Shown here: one piece after another, positions 16,671-24,834 of the stretch | How the letters are laid out: the number at the start of each line of letters is the position of its first letter | Position numbering within the stretch: the stretch's first letter is position 1 | Assembly: GCA_041844735.1 (NCBI GenBank) | Contig: JBGZBP010000039.1 | Span: 1-40,406 of the forward strand | Origin: CAJPNN01 sp041844735 | GTDB lineage: Bacteria; Bacillota; Clostridia; Peptostreptococcales; Anaerovoracaceae | Direction: 5' to 3' | DNA: 40,406 nucleotides | Made by a program: the position numbers and the translations under genes | The notes under the pieces: generated by a model | What the model saw: the letters and a program-made list of their open reading frames with translations, nothing else | What the model was told of the DNA's origin: nothing | Databases searched by the model: none

Positions 16671-17639
16671 ATGGAAAACACACTTAAAAAATATATAGAA
16701 AAATTAGCCTTTATTTATGATTTACCTGCGCTCATGGTGCTTATAGGAGATTCCGAAATTGTAGATATTTACAGTGCGGGAATGTCGGACATTGATAAGA
16801 ATATACCCTGCACGGGAAACGAAGTTTTTCATGCAGCATCCATATCGAAACTGTTCACACAGGCAGCTGTAATGAAATTGGTATCGGATAAGACAATAGA
16901 CCTGACAAAATCCGCATTTGACTATCTGCCTTATCTTGCACTGCCTTCATTTGAGCATGACTTGTTAAGTATAGAAAGATTGCTTTCCCATACATCTCAT
17001 ATCCCTTTCATCAACTGTACATGGGAGCGCTCCGACTTTGATAACGGCGCAATAAAAAGGTATCTTGAAGCCGAGAATATAAAATCCTTAAAGCCGCTTT
17101 TACTAAAAAACTCCGAGTTTAATTACAGTGATTTGAACTATGAAATACTCGGCGCGGTCATTGAAGAGGTTACAAATAGTAGCTTTGAGGATTTCATCAG
17201 AACAGAAATATTAGTGCCCATAGGCATGACAGGCAGCAGTTTCATAAAGCCTGAGACTGTCGGATTTTGTCCTTATAAAAAAGATAAGCACAAGAACTTC
17301 GTTCCTGTTGCAAAATTTCCTTACAGTAGGGAGCACGCTCCAAGCTCAACCCTCTATACCACCCTCAAAGATTTATCGCAGGCAGCGAACATGGCAACTT
17401 CCGAGGAATCCGCTTCATTGTTCAGCATAAACAAATATTGGCACGAATATTCATTTCCTGCTGCAAACGATGTTTTTTACGGTCATCATGGCGGAGACGA
17501 CGGATACAGCACTTCTTTTTGCATACAAAAAAACAGCAGCTTCAGAATAATAGCTGCTGCCAATATCTCTCATGCTCCCATGACTGCCATAATAAATCAT
17601 ATTCTTAAATATCTTGATCAGAATAATATTCCTCGATAA
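16671..17639 (+). CDS. Serine beta-lactamase-like (class C / PBP4* family) hydrolase
   Basis: 322 residues, no signal peptide, so a cytoplasmic esterase or peptidase is as likely as a true beta-lactamase. The nucleophile motif SISK is at 57-60 (Ser57, Lys60), the second motif is Tyr-Ser-Asp at 152-154 (Asp instead of the usual Asn), and the third is HHGG at 272-275 in the HxG position. This pattern is common in EstB-like enzymes. GTG 16662 is in frame but belongs to the GAGGGTG SD, so ATG 16671 is preferred. Its last 35 bp overlap the 3' end of the convergent unknown gene, and its codons near 17.53-17.56 kb contain that gene's terminator. Confidence 0.88.
   Translation: MENTLKKYIEKLAFIYDLPALMVLIGDSEIVDIYSAGMSDIDKNIPCTGNEVFHAASISKLFTQAAVMKLVSDKTIDLTKSAFDYLPYLALPSFEHDLLSIERLLSHTSHIPFINCTWERSDFDNGAIKRYLEAENIKSLKPLLLKNSEFNYSDLNYEILGAVIEEVTNSSFEDFIRTEILVPIGMTGSSFIKPETVGFCPYKKDKHKNFVPVAKFPYSREHAPSSTLYTTLKDLSQAANMATSEESASLFSINKYWHEYSFPAANDVFYGHHGGDDGYSTSFCIQKNSSFRIIAAANISHAPMTAIINHILKYLDQNNIPR
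17527..17559 (-). terminator. Intrinsic terminator embedded in the opposing gene
   Basis: On the minus strand CAGCAGCT, a 10-nt loop, AGCTGCTG and TTTTTTT form a textbook terminator 46 nt past the stop at 17605. It lies wholly inside the coding sequence of the plus-strand beta-lactamase-like gene. Confidence 0.8.
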
Positions 17640-18813
17640 AATCAACAATGCTGTCATAATCACTTTCCAAGTATTCCGTGAAAATCGGGTCTTCAAATGT
17701 ATATCCTTTCAAGTGACCGGTGTAGCACACCACCTTTTTATCCATAATCTGATCAATTCCTTCTTCAAACATACTCTCCGTCTTTGTGACCAAGATAAGC
17801 TCATTAGCTTCAGTTATAAAGAAAAACTTTGATATTTCATCCTCGTGATAATAAATTTTCTCATCCATGTAGCTGTTCTTCTCGTTGTATTGAATATACA
17901 TTGTTCCTGCAGGGTATTCCCTTACAATGCATTTGGGAAACATAGATTGAAAAATCTCTTTAAATCTCCATGTCTGATAGATTTCCAATATCCCTATATG
18001 CTCATATCTCTCGAGCTGCATGGTAGCTTCCTCTACGCTTATTTTATTAACAGAAGCAACTCTGGCATCATCCACTATGTATTCATCTCCTGCTTCTTTT
18101 ACATAAATATTTGACACACATAGGTAATAAACATTATTACCTTCCAAAATTGATGTGCACATATATTTATTGTCCAAATCAGTTTTCTGTATGATGTTTT
18201 TTCTCAAATCGTCACCGGATTTTAAGGCAATCTCTCTCCACAGATCGTTCCTTTCCGAAATAACATCTGCCCCGTCACCATCTCCTATAAAAGCTCTATC
18301 CAAAAAATAGTTTATGACAAGGTAGGGTGATGTCATTTTTTCACGATTGTCATATAACACCTGTTCTTTTTCTTCCTCTGATAAATTAATCTCTTTTTCA
18401 AGCAAAAAGTCATACTCCGGATTCCCAGCAATACTCTTCCCTTTTCTTTTCAGAAGTGATTCATAATGTTGGAGCAAAAATACGGCGTCTTCATATCCTA
18501 TTCTCTCAAAATCCCCATAAATACCGCCTATGATGGAGTTGTCGATATGCTCAATCCCATTAGGGTTTTCATACGACACTCCCACATAATTATCATCAAG
18601 CAACGTATTATAGTCCAAAAGAAAATACATCCTGTATCGGTTTCCCTCTGCCCATGGGCACAATGTCTTATCTATTTCCCAATCAAAATACAGCCCGACC
18701 ATACCTTTAAGCCTGCTTTTTGTAACCTTTACTTTCAAAAAGCGTTTTTTTGCATCCGCAAAACTATTCGAGAGTCCTCCTTTTAGGAGCGTTAAACCCC
18801 CCGTTCCCACCAT
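17605..18813 (-). CDS. Protein of unknown function, 402 residues
   Basis: I do not recognise this protein. It is soluble, acidic overall and rich in aromatic residues, with no signal peptide, membrane helix or metal-binding cysteine cluster. The N-terminus starts MVGTGGLTLLKGG, then a basic stretch (KKRFLKVKVTKSRLKG). The rest alternates beta-like strands with acidic helices (LSEEEKEQ, EFLESD-like segments) and ends in EEYYSDQDI. ATG 18813 has an ideal AGGAGG SD 6 nt upstream and in-frame coding is continuous, so it is a real gene. It lies 23 nt after trmB, last in the ecfA-ecfT-LDT-trmB unit. It overlaps the convergent gene by 35 bp. Confidence 0.8.
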   Translation of the reverse strand: MVGTGGLTLLKGGLSNSFADAKKRFLKVKVTKSRLKGMVGLYFDWEIDKTLCPWAEGNRYRMYFLLDYNTLLDDNYVGVSYENPNGIEHIDNSIIGGIYGDFERIGYEDAVFLLQHYESLLKRKGKSIAGNPEYDFLLEKEINLSEEEKEQVLYDNREKMTSPYLVINYFLDRAFIGDGDGADVISERNDLWREIALKSGDDLRKNIIQKTDLDNKYMCTSILEGNNVYYLCVSNIYVKEAGDEYIVDDARVASVNKISVEEATMQLERYEHIGILEIYQTWRFKEIFQSMFPKCIVREYPAGTMYIQYNEKNSYMDEKIYYHEDEISKFFFITEANELILVTKTESMFEEGIDQIMDKKVVCYTGHLKGYTFEDPIFTEYLESDYDSIVDFIEEYYSDQDI

Positions 18814-18836
18814 TCATCACCTCCTTGCACAGCGTT

Positions 18837-19496
18837 TTATTTTTTTACCGCCTTTAGATAATTTATTTTCTTGTACAGCAATCTGTATTTATCCTCGTAT
18901 TCCGTTGTAAATTTTCTTGCCTCATACTCTGATGCATGCAAATCCTCTGTTTTTTCCACCACATCAAAATCGGACTCCGCAAATTCTTCCTCCGAAAACT
19001 CCCAAAGAATAGGGTTATCCGTCTTGAATTCAATGAATCCTCCCTTTTTTAATATTTTTTCATATCCTTTTAAAAATTTGTTATGTGTCAACCTTCTCTT
19101 CGCATGCCTGCTTTTTGGCCACGGATCACTGAAATTTAAATAAATCCCGTCTATTTCTTCATTCTCGAAAATGTCGGTTATATCCTCAATAAAAGTATCT
19201 ATAAATATCAGATTCCCCATTTCATGGCTCTTTTTTTCTTCTTCAAGCTTTTCTAGTGCCCTAAGAAGCACACCATCCTGCCCTTCGATAGCTATGAAAT
19301 TTGATGATTCATCATTTTTTGCATGTGCTATTATGAATTTCCCTTTTCCACATCCTATTTCTAAAAATATTTTATTATCATTATTAAACCTTTCACTCCA
19401 CTTACCCTTTTGAATAAAAGGATCGGATTCCAGTAAATAGCTCAATCTTGCCATTTTTTCATCCTGATTTTTTACTCGCTTTTGACGCACCCTCAA
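18837..19496 (-). CDS. trmB: tRNA (guanine-46-N7)-methyltransferase
   Basis: 219 residues. It methylates G46 in the variable loop of tRNAs using SAM. It has the SAM-binding EIGCGKGKF, then NFSDPWPKSRHAKRRL, the defining TrmB motif, and a C-terminal FKTDNPILWEFS segment. TTG 19496 gives the family-like start MRVRQKR but sits only 2 nt after AGGAGG; GTG 19490 has better spacing, so the start is uncertain by two codons. The gene is 6 nt behind the L,D-transpeptidase gene. Confidence 0.95.
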   Translation of the reverse strand: MRVRQKRVKNQDEKMARLSYLLESDPFIQKGKWSERFNNDNKIFLEIGCGKGKFIIAHAKNDESSNFIAIEGQDGVLLRALEKLEEEKKSHEMGNLIFIDTFIEDITDIFENEEIDGIYLNFSDPWPKSRHAKRRLTHNKFLKGYEKILKKGGFIEFKTDNPILWEFSEEEFAESDFDVVEKTEDLHASEYEARKFTTEYEDKYRLLYKKINYLKAVKK

Positions 19497-19502
19497 TTCC
19501 TC

Positions 19503-20789
19503 CTACATTACTATTACAGCACTTTTGCCCGGCTGAAAAATATCGTATAAAAATTTTGCATGTGATGTGAAATTCCTTACACATTTATGTGAAAGCGGTA
19601 TTGTCCCCATTTCCGACATAAACTCACGCATTCCCGGATCCATAGGTCTGCTTTTATCCGCTATAAGCCTGTCAGGATTTTTAGGATCCGCTACTCTCGG
19701 ATACACATATCCTATCGGCACACCGTGAATATATGCTCCTCCGTTAAATCTTAAAGTATATGGTGCATATCCCTCAATCTCGGATGTTCCGTCTCTCAGG
19801 TAGTACAGTTTTATTCTTCTTTCCATAACACCGTAGTCTCCCGGAAATGTCGGTGAAGAATAATATCCCTCCTTGCCCGTTGTACAAAGAGTCTTTGAAA
19901 GCACTTCCCATTTCCCGTCAACCATTCTCCTGAACGTAATTTGATTTTGATTTACCGTATCCACCACCACAATCAGTGACAAATCTCTAAACTCCCCATA
20001 GCTGTTTATATAGCTGTTATTTATATATCCTTCTCTTCCATCATGTACAATTTTTATTTTACTGTAATTTTGAAAAGTCTCCTGCCTTATTACCATGGTG
20101 CCGTCCGGAATGTAAAAAAACTCCTCGGCGGATTTGCTGTCTCCCTCCAGTGCTTCCGCTTTAAAATATGCAGGTGCAGACCCGCTTCTTTCTCCACGAA
20201 AAGCATCTTCATCTCTTCCCTTATATTGAGGCGGTTTCCCTTTCCTGTTATGATAATTGTCCACGACAAAAATCTCATGTTTATCATCTATTTCTCTTAA
20301 TTTTTTTACCTTTTTGTATGCTTCATCTACCCTAAAACGCCTAAACTCCGCCATAGATGCAGGAATAAAGCCGTGATACACCCTGCCCAGATACTCTCCA
20401 TTCACGTAATACCATCCGTTCGCCCCGTACACACATGTGATTTTCGTATTATGCCTCGCCCATCCGATCGTTTCGGAATCACGGCTGTCTCTTGCGTATA
20501 TCCTGGCACCGCCGGGCTTTATCAATATGTAAAAATCACCCAAGGGATATCTGTCGTACAATAGATTTATCTTGTACTCCTTTTCCTCCGCCATGGGTTT
20601 AGAACTTGATTTTTTTGCGATTTTATCCTCTTGTGAATCTGACGGCGGGTTTCCTGTCTTCTTTGAATCTGAATACACCACATTCAACTTGCCTTTGCCT
20701 GCACTAACTCCCACTATCCAAATACCCGGTATAAATAATGCTATAATCAAGAGTATGAGAATGATTTTTGTTTTGTTATAACTCTTCAT
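19503..20789 (-). CDS. L,D-transpeptidase (YkuD domain) with SH3-like repeats, membrane-anchored
   Basis: 428 residues. One N-terminal membrane segment (about 9-30) anchors it outside the cell, followed by a polar linker, an SH3-like region (about 85-145), a second SH3-like region (about 220-265) and a YkuD catalytic domain (about 270-428). It likely cross-links peptidoglycan 3-3 or attaches proteins to it. The catalytic motif is YIHGVP (His355) and LSHKCVRN with Cys403; the usual SHGC glycine is Lys402. The active Cys, His and Arg405 are kept. ATG 20789 has AGGTG upstream, partly in the end of ecfT, 12 nt after that stop. Confidence 0.88.
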   Translation of the reverse strand: MKSYNKTKIILILLIIALFIPGIWIVGVSAGKGKLNVVYSDSKKTGNPPSDSQEDKIAKKSSSKPMAEEKEYKINLLYDRYPLGDFYILIKPGGARIYARDSRDSETIGWARHNTKITCVYGANGWYYVNGEYLGRVYHGFIPASMAEFRRFRVDEAYKKVKKLREIDDKHEIFVVDNYHNRKGKPPQYKGRDEDAFRGERSGSAPAYFKAEALEGDSKSAEEFFYIPDGTMVIRQETFQNYSKIKIVHDGREGYINNSYINSYGEFRDLSLIVVVDTVNQNQITFRRMVDGKWEVLSKTLCTTGKEGYYSSPTFPGDYGVMERRIKLYYLRDGTSEIEGYAPYTLRFNGGAYIHGVPIGYVYPRVADPKNPDRLIADKSRPMDPGMREFMSEMGTIPLSHKCVRNFTSHAKFLYDIFQPGKSAVIVM

Positions 20790-20801
20790 GTAATATTACA
20801 C

Positions 20802-21605
20802 CTATAAAAAATATATTTCAGCAATCAAAACTATTGTGAAAATTAACGTTACCGCTGCTGCTGCGATGTCCAGCCTTTTGAACCTGCTTTCATTCATTTT
20901 ACTACGTCTTATTCCCCCTCTGTAGCATCTGGATTCCATAGCCATTGCAAGCTCCAAAGCAATCCTGAACGCACTTATGAAAAGAGGTATCATTATAGGA
21001 ATCATCCCCTTTGCACGGCGAAATATGTTTCCCGATTCAAAATCCGCACACCTTGCCAACTGCGCCTTCATAATCTTATCAGTTTCTTCCAAAAGTGTAG
21101 GAATGAATCGCAATGCAATTGTCATCATCATTGCAAACTCATGAGCAGGCAGTCCTATTACAGCAAAAGGCTTCAGCAATTTTTCAATGCCCTCGGTCAA
21201 ATTCATCGGCTTTGTGGTAAATGTCAAAATTGATGTGCCTATAAGCAGGTAAATCAGTCTGATTGCCATAAAAAAAGCTCTGTATATACCATATGACGTT
21301 ATTTCAAGAAATCTCCACTGCCATAAGGTATCTCCGCCCTTTATCATAAAAATATTTAATATGAAAGTAAATATTATTATCAAAAAAATAGGTTTTAATC
21401 CCTTTAATATAAATCTTAGCGGGACTTTAGACATTACTATAACCGCCGCCATAAATACCGTTGTCAGCAAAAAACCTGCAAAGTCTCTGATCATAAAAAG
21501 TTCTATTATGTACACCAATGACCAAATTATTTTTGTTCTGGCATCCAGTTTGTGTATCACGGACTCTGCCGGATAATATTGTCCTAAAGTAATATCTCTC
21601 AACAT
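20802..21605 (-). CDS. ecfT: ECF transporter transmembrane subunit EcfT
   Basis: About 267 residues with several membrane helices. It is the scaffold of group II energy-coupling-factor transporters for vitamins and metals. MLRDITLGQYYPAESVIHKLDARTKI is typical of the N-terminus (positions 1-26 from ATG 21605). Near residues 205-235 is the coupling region AMAMESRCYRGG, which contains the conserved ARG-like helix sequence contacting the ATPases. The frame is open to TTG 21623, overlapping ecfA, but ATG 21605 fits the family and lies 4 nt after the ecfA stop. Substrate-binding S proteins are not in the window. Confidence 0.93.
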   Translation of the reverse strand: MLRDITLGQYYPAESVIHKLDARTKIIWSLVYIIELFMIRDFAGFLLTTVFMAAVIVMSKVPLRFILKGLKPIFLIIIFTFILNIFMIKGGDTLWQWRFLEITSYGIYRAFFMAIRLIYLLIGTSILTFTTKPMNLTEGIEKLLKPFAVIGLPAHEFAMMMTIALRFIPTLLEETDKIMKAQLARCADFESGNIFRRAKGMIPIMIPLFISAFRIALELAMAMESRCYRGGIRRSKMNESRFKRLDIAAAAVTLIFTIVLIAEIYFL

Positions 21606-21609
21606 ATAA

Positions 21610-23388
21610 TTATATAACCTCAATAATTTCTTCTATACATCCATTAAGAGTCATAGCCTCTCCCTTGACAGGCAACCCCGATTTTTTCAACTTTAATAAA
21701 AAATCCCTCGTCGGCGGCAATGCCAGTCCGAGTTCCTCAAGCTCTCTATATTTCGCAAAAACATTGTCAGGCGTATCCATCATGTTTAAACGTCCATCGT
21801 CCATCACCAATACACGATCAGATAACTCCGCCACATCTTTCATGTTGTGGGATACTAAAAATATGGTAGCATTTTCTTTCTTGTGAAAATCGCTTATCAT
21901 CTTCAAAATATCTCTGTGAGCCTGCGGATCCAGCCCTGCAGTCGGCTCATCAAAAACCAACACTTCGGGTTTCATGGCGATAACTCCTGCAATAGCCACT
22001 CTACGCTTCTGTCCTCCCGAAAGTTCAAACGGCGAAACCTGTGCAAATCTCTCATAAGAAAGTCCGACTGTCTCCATTGCCCATTTTACCCTTTCTTTAA
22101 CCTCATCCTCTGACAATCCCAAGTTCTTAGGTCCGAATGCAATATCCTTTTCTACCGTCTCTTCAAAAAGCTGATATTCAGGATATTGAAATACAAGTCC
22201 TATATTTTTTCGCACCTCTGCCAGGCAAACTCCCTGTTTGGTCAATTCCACACCGTTTAACACTATGTGTCCCTCATCCGGCTTCAAAATACCGTTAAGA
22301 TGCTGAATCAAGGTCGATTTCCCGGATCCTGTGTGTCCTATTACTCCTATAAACTCGCCTCTTGCCACATCAAATGATACATCGTCTATTGCCTTTGTTT
22401 CATATGGCATTCCCTTGCTATAAATATGTGTCAGATTTTTAACCGAAAGAAATCCTTCAGTATCGCATGTCCTGTCTATGCAACCACCTACATCTCCCGC
22501 CTCACACTCAGTCTTCGGATTATTATTCTTGCAAGCCTGCATTTTTTTTTCATCATGTATATCAATAAGCTGCTTAATTAATTTATCTTCTTCTATATGG
22601 CATTCTTCTATTGGAAGTCCTTTTTCCTTTAAAGCAATAGAGTATTCGAGTGCATGAGGAATATCCAATCCATAACGCTTAATTTGCTTCCAATCCTTAA
22701 AAATTTCCTCAGGAGTCCCTTTTAATTTTATTTCTCCGTCATCCATTATTATTATCTGATCCGCCTGAGCCGCTTCTTCCATAAAATGAGTAATTAGCAC
22801 TACAGTTATTCCGTCAGCATTCAATTGTTTTATAATTTTCAGTACCTCAGCCCTGCCTTGCGGATCAAGCATTGCTGTCGGCTCATCAAGTACTATACAT
22901 TTTGGCATCATTGCCAAAACTCCTGCAATGGCAACCCTCTGCTTTTGTCCTCCTGATAATAAATGCGGTGCCTTGTCTTTAAAGTCTATCATCTCCACCT
23001 GCTCCAACGCAGCATATACTCTTTTCTTTATTTCATCTGACGGCACCCCCAAATTTTCCGGTCCGAAGGCTACATCATCCTCAACTACAGCTGCTACCAA
23101 CTGATTGTCGGGATTCTGAAAAACCATTCCGCATTGCTCTCTTATTTCCCATATCTGCTCTTTGTCAGATGTATCAAGTCCGCTTACATATACCTTCCCC
23201 GATCCGGGTAAAATCAGTCCGTTCAGTGTTTTTGCCAGAGTGGATTTGCCCGATCCGTTCTTACCTATAATTGCAACAAAAGTACCCTCATCTACCTGAA
23301 GGCTGAGTCCCTTTAGCGCCGTAATGAGTTTTTCTTCTTCGTTCGTACCGTATGTAACATCTATATTTTGAATATCAATAAACTTCAA
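21610..23388 (-). CDS. Fused ECF transporter ATPases EcfA1-EcfA2
   Basis: 592 residues carrying two complete ABC ATPase domains. Domain 1: Walker A GKNGSGKST (42-50), Q-loop FQNPDNQ, LSGGQ (144-148), DEPT (168-171), switch His201. Domain 2: GHTGSGKST (351-359), FQYPEYQLF, LSGGQ (456-460), DEPT (480-483), His514. The order matches ecfA1 then ecfA2, normally two genes at this place after rplQ. The linker (about 240-315) has four cysteines at 286, 295, 303 and 308. TTG 23388 has GAGAGG 8 nt upstream; the in-frame GTG 23415 lacks an SD and lies close to the promoter. It powers EcfT-based vitamin uptake. Confidence 0.92.
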   Translation of the reverse strand: MKFIDIQNIDVTYGTNEEEKLITALKGLSLQVDEGTFVAIIGKNGSGKSTLAKTLNGLILPGSGKVYVSGLDTSDKEQIWEIREQCGMVFQNPDNQLVAAVVEDDVAFGPENLGVPSDEIKKRVYAALEQVEMIDFKDKAPHLLSGGQKQRVAIAGVLAMMPKCIVLDEPTAMLDPQGRAEVLKIIKQLNADGITVVLITHFMEEAAQADQIIIMDDGEIKLKGTPEEIFKDWKQIKRYGLDIPHALEYSIALKEKGLPIEECHIEEDKLIKQLIDIHDEKKMQACKNNNPKTECEAGDVGGCIDRTCDTEGFLSVKNLTHIYSKGMPYETKAIDDVSFDVARGEFIGVIGHTGSGKSTLIQHLNGILKPDEGHIVLNGVELTKQGVCLAEVRKNIGLVFQYPEYQLFEETVEKDIAFGPKNLGLSEDEVKERVKWAMETVGLSYERFAQVSPFELSGGQKRRVAIAGVIAMKPEVLVFDEPTAGLDPQAHRDILKMISDFHKKENATIFLVSHNMKDVAELSDRVLVMDDGRLNMMDTPDNVFAKYRELEELGLALPPTRDFLLKLKKSGLPVKGEAMTLNGCIEEIIEVI

Positions 23389-23426
23389 CAGGTTATCCTC
23401 TCTTTTTCTATACACTCTAAAGTATA

Positions 23427-23455
23427 ATTATAGTCTATATTAAAAAAAAAAACAA
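23427..23455 (-). promoter_or_regulatory. Probable promoter of the ecfA operon
   Basis: TATAAT (23427-23432) on the minus strand, a 17-nt spacer and TTGTTT (23450-23455). The -35 lies within the T-rich end of the rplQ terminator. Confidence 0.5.
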
Positions 23456-23475
23456 CGGCTATACAGCCATTGTTT
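23442..23475 (-). terminator. Strong terminator ending the ribosomal cluster
   Basis: AAACAATGGCT-GTAT-AGCCGTTGTTT (11 bp with one G-U pair) runs into eleven T on the minus strand, 12 nt past the rplQ stop. Confidence 0.93.
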
Positions 23476-23486
23476 TTCAATAAAAG

Positions 23487-23828
23487 CTACACTAATTCAA
23501 GAAATACTACTTCTGCGTTATCCCCCGGTCTAGGTCCTAACTTTAGAATTCTTGTATATCCGCCCTGTCTCTCTGCGTACTTAGGTGCGATTTCTTCAAA
23601 TAGCTTAGTCACAACTGTTTCATCAAATACATAAGCTAAAGCCTGTCTTCTTGCATGAAGATCTCCACGCTTAGCAAGTGTAATCAACTTTTCAGCTTCA
23701 CGTCTTGCTTCTTTAGCTCTATTCTCAGTAGTCTGGATTCTGCCCTCTCTGAAAAGGTCAGTCACCAGATTTCTAAGCATAGACCTTCTATGAGCAGTAG
23801 GTCTGCCTAATTTTCTATAACCCGGCAT
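23487..23828 (-). CDS. rplQ: Ribosomal protein L17
   Basis: 113 residues, the normal short bacterial form. MPGYRKLGRPTAHRRSMLRN is the L17 signature, with KRGDLHARRQAL in the middle and ILKLGPRPGDNAEV near the end. It is the last gene of the cluster, 15 nt after rpoA, followed directly by the strong terminator. Confidence 0.98.
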   Translation of the reverse strand: MPGYRKLGRPTAHRRSMLRNLVTDLFREGRIQTTENRAKEARREAEKLITLAKRGDLHARRQALAYVFDETVVTKLFEEIAPKYAERQGGYTRILKLGPRPGDNAEVVFLELV

Positions 23829-23843
23829 TGCTATTCTCCTTTC

Positions 23844-24788
23844 CTATTCATCACTCGGTCTCAAACCAAGTCCTAATTCTTCAAGTTTTTTCTTGACTTC
23901 AAGTAAGGATTTTTTACCAAGGTTTCTAACCTTCATCATATCTTCCTCAGACTTAAGAGTCAATTCTTGCACAGTATTAATCGATGCTCTTTTCAAGCAG
24001 TTGAAAGAACGAACCGAAAGCTCAAGCTCTTCAATATTCATCTCAAGAACCTTTTCTTTCTGATCTTCTTCTTTTTCCACCATGATTTCGAATGACCTTG
24101 TATTGTCACTCAAATCAATGAATAGTTTCAAATGCTCCTGCATTATCTTCGCTGCTATAGCAACACCCTCTCTTGGAGAAATGCTGCCGTCCGTCCACAG
24201 TTCCAAAATAAGTTTTGAAAAATCTGTAACATGACCTACTCTGGTATTTTCAACTGTATAATTTACTTTTCTTACAGGAGTATAAATCGAATCAACCGGA
24301 ATAACTGCTATAGGCGTAGTCTCATCCTTGTTCTGCTCTGCAGGAACATATCCTCTGCCTTTCGCAATATCAAGCTCCATAACAAGCTGTGCACCCTCTT
24401 CAAGAGTCGCAATATGCATATCAGGGTTAAAAACTTCAAGTTCTGAGCTGTGTTTGATATCTGCCGCAGTTACTTCCATCGGGCCTACTGCTTCTATTCT
24501 GGCTTTTGTGGTGTCATCATCACCTGTTATTGCCAGAGCAAGCCCTTTAAGGTTAAGGATTATCTCAGTGATATCTTCCTTTACCCCTTTAATACTTGAA
24601 AACTCATGAAGTATACCGTCAATTTTAACAGATGTTACGGCTGCTCCGGGCAAAGAAGAAAGAAGTATTCTTCTCAAGCTGTTGCCAAGGGTAATCCCAT
24701 AACCTCTTTCCAAGGGTTCTACAATAAATTTCCCGTAATTGGGTTGTTCCTCTATACATTCTATCGTTGGCTTCTCAATTTCTAACAC
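23844..24788 (-). CDS. rpoA: RNA polymerase alpha subunit
   Basis: 314 residues. The N-terminal domain (1 to about 230) dimerises and assembles beta and beta-prime; YGITLGNSLRRILLSSLPGAAV is its core motif. After a charged linker (VEKEEDQKEK) comes the C-terminal DNA- and activator-binding domain (about 250-314) with LSVRSFNCLKRASINTVQEL and the helix-hairpin-helix RNLGKKSLLEVKKKL. The start is GTG 24788 with a GGAGGG SD. It lies 46 nt after rpsD, a wider gap than most in the cluster. Confidence 0.98.
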   Translation of the reverse strand: MLEIEKPTIECIEEQPNYGKFIVEPLERGYGITLGNSLRRILLSSLPGAAVTSVKIDGILHEFSSIKGVKEDITEIILNLKGLALAITGDDDTTKARIEAVGPMEVTAADIKHSSELEVFNPDMHIATLEEGAQLVMELDIAKGRGYVPAEQNKDETTPIAVIPVDSIYTPVRKVNYTVENTRVGHVTDFSKLILELWTDGSISPREGVAIAAKIMQEHLKLFIDLSDNTRSFEIMVEKEEDQKEKVLEMNIEELELSVRSFNCLKRASINTVQELTLKSEEDMMKVRNLGKKSLLEVKKKLEELGLGLRPSDE

Positions 24789-24834
24789 GTAAACCCTCCT
24801 CTCTCTCTAAGAAATCTTCATACAATTATAAAGA

